Part shown: in pieces, positions 55,402-62,000 of the stretch
Layout: the number at the start of each line of letters is the position of its first letter
How positions within the stretch are numbered: position 1 is the first letter of the stretch
Source of the DNA: Aulosira sp. FACHB-615
Lineage (GTDB): Bacteria > Cyanobacteriota > Cyanobacteriia > Cyanobacteriales > Nostocaceae
DNA length: 64,000 bases
Direction: 5' to 3'
Assembly: GCF_014698045.1 (NCBI RefSeq)
Contig: NZ_JACJSE010000026.1
Span: 27,354-91,353, forward strand
Translations under genes and position numbers: made by a program
Notes under the pieces: generated by a model
The model's database searches: none
What the model saw: the letters and a program-made list of their open reading frames with translations, nothing else
Told to the model about the DNA's origin: nothing

Positions 55402-55416
55402 TAATTGGGTGAGAAA

Positions 55417-56625
55417 ATGAATAGAGTTTCACAAGTTTTGACAAAAATGGTTGCTACCTTTGATTTAGGAGGTAGCCAGAGCAAAGGGATTGTGCAGATA
55501 TATCCTGATGGTCTACCAATGGTAATAGCAATGGAACCCGAAGTAGCGGATGTGCGAAGAGAATCAATTACACACCTGGGAAATCGATTGTATTCTGATT
55601 ATGTTTGGGTGGGAATTGGCGAAGAATACTATGCTTTAGGCGCTTTAGCCAAAGATGCTTTTGCAGGTACAGCAGCACTTAAAGATTTGAAGTATCATTA
55701 TGCCCTGCCAAAAATAACTGGTTTGCTGTGGTGGGCTTGTCATCAATTAGATTTGAAGGCTGTAGAAGCTTATGTAGACTTGCTTTTACCACCTGGAGAA
55801 ATATCTGATGGTGGCGAATTAGGTAAAAAATTGGCATCAGTTTTAAGCCAGGGTGTCATCACGCCTACGGGAAAACTAAAAGCTAAGTTGCGTAACTTTC
55901 AGGTAGCCCCAGAAGGTAGTGGAATTCTCGCTTATCGAAGACGTGGATTAGGTGAATCATTCAAACAGAAAAACATTGGATTGCTGATGTTGGGTTATCG
56001 TAATGCTTCTTTTCTTTTGTTCAAAAAAGGTAATCCAGGTGCTTCAGAATCTACAGATTTAGGTATGAATTGGGTGGTAGAACAATTTGTTGAGCGAACT
56101 TCTGTTGGATTATTAAAAAATGACAAGCGATTACCTAAAGCCTTAGTAGAAGCCAGCAAAGGCAATTTGAATGCGCTTCGTTCTTTGTCGCGCAAAAGTG
56201 GTGAAGAAATTGAATCTGATTTAAAGTTATTTAATTCAGTTCTCCCAATTGTGCGCGATGATTACTGTCGCGCTTTAATTCGTTGGATTAGAAATATAGC
56301 TGCATTTAATGAAGTTGTTATTTGCGGGGGTACATCTGAGTTTGTACGCCCTGAATTAACAGAACATTTCCAAAAAGAAGGTATACCGATTTCTTGGAAT
56401 GGAGGTGTTGATATTCCCAAACCACTTGATACTCTGGGTTTAGGGGACAGAGTGGCCGATGTTTGGACTGCACATATTACCTATATTAAAGAACTGGACA
56501 ATCATTTTGGTTACAAACGCACTCAACCATTGGTTCCAGATAACTATCAACATCCAGGTGTCCGAAATCGCACTCTTGAAACAGACCTTTGGAATGGCAA
56601 GCAGAATAGCTTTTTGACCATATAA
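55417..56625 (+). CDS. ParM/StbA-like actin-fold plasmid partition ATPase
   Basis: 402 residues from ATG 55417, chosen because GGGTGAG sits just upstream (TTG 55405 is the alternative). Actin-fold markers: phosphate-1 loop VATFDLGGSQSKGIV (~12-26), phosphate-2 region around LGMNWVVEQFVE, and adenosine motif VVICGGTSEFVRPEL (~305-320). Such proteins polymerise to push plasmid copies apart. It is the second gene of the operon, downstream of the structured region that may contain the centromere. Length is normal for the group. Confidence 0.8.
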   Translation: MNRVSQVLTKMVATFDLGGSQSKGIVQIYPDGLPMVIAMEPEVADVRRESITHLGNRLYSDYVWVGIGEEYYALGALAKDAFAGTAALKDLKYHYALPKITGLLWWACHQLDLKAVEAYVDLLLPPGEISDGGELGKKLASVLSQGVITPTGKLKAKLRNFQVAPEGSGILAYRRRGLGESFKQKNIGLLMLGYRNASFLLFKKGNPGASESTDLGMNWVVEQFVERTSVGLLKNDKRLPKALVEASKGNLNALRSLSRKSGEEIESDLKLFNSVLPIVRDDYCRALIRWIRNIAAFNEVVICGGTSEFVRPELTEHFQKEGIPISWNGGVDIPKPLDTLGLGDRVADVWTAHITYIKELDNHFGYKRTQPLVPDNYQHPGVRNRTLETDLWNGKQNSFLTI

Positions 56626-56731
56626 TCCCAACCCTTTAATTCGCAATTAAAAGATTTCGGTTTTTGGTAGAAGCGATCGCATAAATTTCTTCCACCAAAA
56701 TCTCAATAAACATTGCTGATGCACTAAATTT

Positions 56732-57130
56732 ATGCCAACAGACATCGAACAGCAAACCCAAAAGTTATTACAATTCGCACAAGAACAGAACTTTGATGAG
56801 CGTTATCTAGGTTATTTTGGTGATGTTTGGCAAGAGGCTGGCGTAAAAGACCTCTCGAAAGCCACTACTCAGGATGCCGAAAAAGCTCTACAAGTTCTAG
56901 CCAACAGTGCGGCTAGTGGAGAATTTGTAAAGGCATGGTTGTCTGTTGCAGTTCGCCAGGGTGTTCCGTCCAATGTGTTGGAATACATTCTTGAAAGTGA
57001 TATTGATGGCGACGGACGGACGTTGGCGCAGGAAATTTTTGTTGATGGCACAGATCCCTTAGAACAAGATTCCCCTGCGCCACAGCAAGCAATTAATGTC
57101 CGAAGTCAAGGCATCGAACTAGAGCTTTAG
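56732..57130 (+). CDS. Small protein with calcium-binding-like loop
   Basis: 132 residues. A helical N-terminal two-thirds precedes a C-terminal loop SDIDGDGRTLAQEIFVDGTD (~93-112). This has the DxDxDG...E...GTDP layout of EF-hand-like and thrombospondin type-3 calcium loops. No signal peptide is seen. It lies 106 bp after the ParM-like gene and is followed by a strong terminator. Function unknown. Confidence 0.6.
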   Translation: MPTDIEQQTQKLLQFAQEQNFDERYLGYFGDVWQEAGVKDLSKATTQDAEKALQVLANSAASGEFVKAWLSVAVRQGVPSNVLEYILESDIDGDGRTLAQEIFVDGTDPLEQDSPAPQQAINVRSQGIELEL

Positions 57131-57146
57131 CATGAAATTGCAAAAA

Positions 57147-57190
57147 AATCTACAGAAATAAGTACGAATTTTTTTGTACTCCTGTAGATT
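57147..57190. terminator. Bidirectional terminator-like hairpin
   Basis: AATCTACAG (57147-57155) pairs with CTGTAGATT (57182-57190), and inside it AGTAC (57161-57165) pairs with GTACT (57176-57180). An A-run precedes and T-rich sequence follows the stem, so it could stop transcripts on both strands. It ends the ParM operon 17 bp after the 132-residue gene. Confidence 0.65.
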
Positions 57191-57286
57191 GTTTTAGCAG
57201 AACTCAGCAGATACACTCTGTTTGGATAACTCAAGATATTCCTCTTTCACTTTTCATAACACCACTCTAGTAATATCAATTCTTTA

Positions 57287-57715
57287 ATGCAAATTATTGA
57301 TATTACTGAATATTTACCAAACAAATTTGAGGAAAATATGCAGCACCAATTGACAACACTGAATGGCTCCAGCAAGCATACACAAATATCTCAACCACAG
57401 ATGTTAAACTCTGATTTAACTCCAATTCAGTACCAGCAAAAATTAGAGGCTTTACTTTTTCAAAAAGCGGAACGAGGCGAAAATTTAGAACCCTGTATTA
57501 ATGCCTTAAATTACTTTGTCAGTCAGAACAAACAACTTGACTTGCTCAACAAAGTTTACACTGATGCCAAAAAAGAATTGTCAGTATTTAGCTCTGTTCA
57601 GAGAGTAGCTATAACTGTTTTTGCTATTCTCGGTATGATTGGCGTTTTCAATGGGGCTTTTACTCAGGCTCGGCACAATCCAGCTTCAGTTAATGCCCCT
57701 GTTCAAGCACCCTAA
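57287..57715 (+). CDS. Hypothetical protein with C-terminal membrane helix
   Basis: 142 residues. A soluble helical N-terminus (PIQYQQKLEALLFQKAERGE) is followed by one hydrophobic helix (~108-130, VQRVAITVFAILGMIGVFNG) and a short Ala/Pro tail. No family is recognised. ATG 57338 (MQHQLTT) could be the true start. It stands between two transcription breaks. Confidence 0.5.
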   Translation: MQIIDITEYLPNKFEENMQHQLTTLNGSSKHTQISQPQMLNSDLTPIQYQQKLEALLFQKAERGENLEPCINALNYFVSQNKQLDLLNKVYTDAKKELSVFSSVQRVAITVFAILGMIGVFNGAFTQARHNPASVNAPVQAP

Positions 57716-57830
57716 TTGGTATCAAAGGGTAGACTGCTGATTTTTTCACGAGTAAGTCTACCTCCACTACGAGTGATGTCTAACGACAAGCCGCAAGCAT
57801 CTACGCAGTAATATCAATGAAATAAAACCA

Positions 57831-58424
57831 GTGGAGCTAATTGTTTCCTTCATCATTGTTGTTGTAATACTTTTGATAGTTTGGGCATTAAGTCCAACCA
57901 AGAAGTTTAAACGACGACTAAAAAGGAAGAAATCACCCAAACGCCAAACAAAACATCAGCGCAACATCAACCACGCTAACGCAGTCCTGCAATGGCTCCG
58001 TAGCAAACACCCTGAACCAAAATTACCCACAGTAATAGCCACGCTGCGTAAAATTAGTCCCTATGTTTTTGAAGAATTACTGTTAACTTGTTGTCAAGAA
58101 CAAGGGTGGCAGATTAAACGCAATTTCAGTTATAGCGGAGATGGGGGTGTTGATGGTCGGGTTTGGGTTTCGGGCAGTTTATATCTGATTCAAGCCAAGC
58201 GTTATGCGGATTATATTAACCCGCAGCATATACAACAGTTCCAGCAAACTATTGAACAACTCGGTGCTAGTGGAGGGTTTTTCATTCACACAGGGAAAAC
58301 TGGGGACAAATCAAAACAGATGATTGGTGATTGTCCCCAGGTGATTCTTGTTAGTGGGCAGAAGTTGGTTGATTTTGTTTTGGGTAAGCCCGTCCAAATA
58401 ACATCAACCTCGCTGTTTATTTAG
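57831..58424 (+). CDS. Membrane-anchored Mrr-type (PD-(D/E)XK) nuclease
   Basis: 197 residues, GTG start. An N-terminal membrane helix (~3-21, IVSFIIVVVILLIVWALS) is followed by a very basic stretch (KKFKRRLKRKKSPKRQTKHQ). The Mrr_cat domain (~75-195) has FEELLLTCCQEQGW, the catalytic block GDGGVDGRVW and QAKRY (Asp then QxK). This fold belongs to Mrr-like restriction endonucleases that act on modified or foreign DNA. Anchoring to the membrane could place it at the DNA entry site (inference). Its stop overlaps the convergent gene's stop by four bases. Confidence 0.8.
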   Translation: MELIVSFIIVVVILLIVWALSPTKKFKRRLKRKKSPKRQTKHQRNINHANAVLQWLRSKHPEPKLPTVIATLRKISPYVFEELLLTCCQEQGWQIKRNFSYSGDGGVDGRVWVSGSLYLIQAKRYADYINPQHIQQFQQTIEQLGASGGFFIHTGKTGDKSKQMIGDCPQVILVSGQKLVDFVLGKPVQITSTSLFI

Positions 58425-58972
58425 ATGAACGGTGGTGTGTCTAAATCGAAGGGTAAACTGCTTGGTTCTTCGTTGTTTCTTAGGTCTACTTCCATTTGCT
58501 GGCGGCGTTGTTGGTATGTGCCGTTGGCAGGTTTGAGACTTCGCATTAGCCAAGCGCCATAGTTAATCCCTTGTTCGGCGTGGGATGCTGACATTTTATT
58601 GAAGTTTTCTACTTCAATCTGTTGACGGCGTTCCATTTCTGCCAACCATCCCTCGCTAATTCCCTGTTTTAACGCAGACTCAATATAGTCGGCTCTAAGA
58701 GTACCGTCTGGGTTAAATTGTTTCTTTTCCTCAGAAGTGAAGAAGTCGTAGGCTGTGTACTCTATCCACTCTTCTGGTTGTGTTTCGTCCAGGCGTTTCC
58801 ATTCATCAAACTCCGCCTTTAACCTACGAGCATAACTATCAACGGCTCCTGGATGACTCCCTTCAGCTATTTTTTGTTGCCTTACCTCATCCCTCATTGT
58901 TCCATCAGGTAAAAATTCTTTTTTGTGCATATTGAACCATCTCTTGGTTCTAGACATATTTATTTTCGCCAT
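58421..58972 (-). CDS. Hypothetical protein divergent from the polymerase-like gene
   Basis: 183 residues from ATG 58972, preferred because GAGGTG lies just upstream; the frame to 59047 would overlap the divergent gene. It contains a duplicated element: FLPDGTMRDEVRQQKIAEG (~22-40) and FNPDGTLRADYIESALKQGI (~85-104). The C-terminus is Pro/acidic (SSLPFDLDTPPFI), somewhat like the tail of single-strand DNA-binding proteins. Only 46 bp separate its start from the polymerase-like start, so they share a promoter region and perhaps a function. Confidence 0.65.
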   Translation of the reverse strand: MAKINMSRTKRWFNMHKKEFLPDGTMRDEVRQQKIAEGSHPGAVDSYARRLKAEFDEWKRLDETQPEEWIEYTAYDFFTSEEKKQFNPDGTLRADYIESALKQGISEGWLAEMERRQQIEVENFNKMSASHAEQGINYGAWLMRSLKPANGTYQQRRQQMEVDLRNNEEPSSLPFDLDTPPFI

Positions 58973-59018
58973 AATTAACACCTCACAAAATTGATAAAGT
59001 TTTAATATTTGAAGAGCT

Positions 59019-62000
59019 ATGACTCTAGAATTTAAACACTTCGACACCAGACTAAATACTTGGATTCATGTTGACGGAGATAGCAAGAATCCTGAATCAA
59101 TTTTAACCGAAAAGCTGGACAATACTCTACTAGAATTTTACTTTCCTGACAAAGAGTTTTCTTTTGGACATCTAGATGAATATAGTACCCCAGAAGATTT
59201 AAAAAATCATCCAAATGGGCATACTCTCTTATTATCTTCTAAGACTAGATTGCTTTATGGTTCACCAGAATGTTTGGAAGTGATTGATAAGCTATGCCCT
59301 GATAGAAAAGACCGGGGTGCTTATGGTTCTATTTTTTTAGGTTCTTGCAAAAATTCTCTTAATGAAACTCTCAATATCCTAGTAGTAAATGATGATTCAG
59401 ATCCGGACAAAGCTGGTGAAAATGGAGGAATTCTCAAAAGAGAAAGTGCTTTCAAATTAGTAGGAGATTGTTACGGACAAATTTCAACTCAACTTTATGA
59501 CAAGTTGACAAAAAGGGAAGAACAACAAGATTACCGAGTCATTCAGCATCGCTTTGGTTGGAGAGAAGGCGATGGAGAAGATACTAAATATAGATTTGGA
59601 AAAGGAACCTTAAGACCACATAAACTAGATAGTGTAGAATATGTTAACCCCCAAAATGAGCCAAAAATCGACCTAATTCTCCCCCTCTCCAGCTTCAAAG
59701 GCACAGACAAAGACCGTCCAGGGGGAGCAATTAAACCCCAAATTCAACCAGGACTCTACACACAGAAAATATGGCTAGGTGAAAAGTCACAGTCAGAGCG
59801 CGGTAAAACAGCAATATCTCAACTATTAGCATCATTCCCCCAAGGTATTAAAGATTTCGCTGAAGAACTAGAAGCTCAAGCCCAAAAGTTAGCAGAATCC
59901 CAAAGTGACCCCAGAAAAGTGGCTCAACTTTTTTGTGAGAAATATGAAAAACGTAAAGCTTTCACAGAAGAACAAAAAGCCTCCCTGGAACAACAAATTA
60001 CTGAACAAGTTGTTGATAGTTCACTTGTTAAGCAATTAGAACTTCTTACATGGAATGAAGCTGAAGAACAATTTGAAGCAAGTGATGATTTGGAGGAAGA
60101 GTCACAGAAAGATGATTTATTAATGTACAAGCTCATCAAGTCCGATTTGGTGAGTGGGCATAACCAGATTTTAGAAACAGAGAAGGTCAGAAAAGAACTT
60201 GCTAAATTCGTCCAGGGTGAATGGCGAGATATCGCTTTGGGAGGGACACTGACTTTTGATAGAGCTATGATTATTTCATCCAAGGAATTGAAAAACGGTG
60301 AAATTTGTGTTCCTTGGTTGGATGAAGGTGAAAAAGTTCTTAATTTCCGTTCACCATTCCTCAACTCTAACGGGTTGTGTGTTTCAACTAATAAGCTTGT
60401 CGATGACCGGCTAGGGCCAGATGGTGAACCGTTAAAAGGAATTATCGTCGTCAACGATGAAGACTTAAAACGCATTAAAGCGAGACTTCAGCCTGACGAA
60501 ATAGCCCCATTAGAAACCGAATCAGAGCGCCAAGGACGAGATTTTGACGGCGATTGTATTGGAGTGACGCTTGCTAGGAAATACCCCAATCTTACAGCAG
60601 AAGCCGAGTACAGAAATCAGCCCGAAAATGCTTATGCTCCTACTGTTAAAGAGAAAAAGCAATCATTTTATATTAACGGAGAACAACCACCATTTGAGGA
60701 AATAGCCATACACATGAGCGATGGCATCAGTGTTGGCATTATTAATAATCAAGTGACCTCACTTTTATCTTTAGAGTCTGAAATCGAAATCCTTAAAACT
60801 TACGGAACTTCTGAGCAAAAATCAGCTTACTTAGACCGAGTACTAGAACATTATGAAAAACTACTAGAAGAAGATAATGCCAAGCCTATTAGGGAAGAGT
60901 ATAAACCTAATATACAAGAATTTGTAAAACTCGCTCAAAACCCAGATAGAACGCCTGAAAGCATTGAGCAGGCGATGGATAAAAATCGTATACTATATCG
61001 TAAATTAATCGAAGAAGCGTGTTATCACAATCAAGTCGCGGTGGACTTATTCAAAAGTTCCCGAAAGCCAGAAATGGATTTAATTAAAGAAAATAATCGC
61101 TATTTGTACCGCAAGGTAGACTATGTTAGAGATAAAAAATCAACCTCAGTTTATTTAGATTCCGGCATCAAAACCACGGGCTATTCCCCAGTCGAATTAT
61201 TAATCAACCAAACTAACAAATACTTCCAAGAATCGAAACTGGAATCACGCCCTATAGTCCAGTTCAGCAATTTATTTAAAGATGTAGAATTTACACCCCA
61301 GCAGAGATTCAGCGCGATCGCCGCAAAGTATGAATTTGACCGCCTGTACAACGCTGCCGTGGCAATGGAGCGACGGCGGGAAACAGAGCGAGGGCCATCA
61401 GCCATTATCCAAACGCAGCAGGGGACTAAGCTGGAGATGACAAACCTCTTACGCCACAAGCATCCGGGCATTTGGAAGGCAGAATCTATCAACTTGAAGC
61501 TGGTAGAGGACAAGCGCAGCAACAAATTATTGGCGATCGCCCAAATTAACAACGAACAGGATGATAATGGTAATCCTAAGTTTCGTAGACTCGGCACAAT
61601 CAGCCCCCAGTCAATAGAGGAAAACAACCTCAAGCCAGGGATGACAACCAACAACGCCAAGCTGGTTGAATTCCGTCCCGAACTGACCAAAGGACAAACG
61701 CGGTTGATGTTCTCGCAGGCTTACAAATTTGCCCAAGCATATTGTGAGAGCATACCAGAGTCCGAACGATTGTCGGCGGCAGCGGCAGCGTGGAGTGTTG
61801 GGGCGGCGAGGCAGGATGAACTTGAATCAATTCAAAATTCAAAATTCAAAATTCAAAATAAAAGTCAAATCCAGAAGAAAACACCTAACTTTGTGTTCGC
61901 GGCATTCAGTGAGGAAATTATCTCGCGCTTGGGGGAACTGCAATTTACTGATTTGCGAGTCGGCACACTGAGTAATGAGGCTAACAACTTCAAGGGTAAA

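Noticed and set aside
59032..59214. 60-codon minus-strand frame overlapping the start of the polymerase-like gene
   Set aside because: No ribosome site, and the overlapping plus-strand start is well supported.
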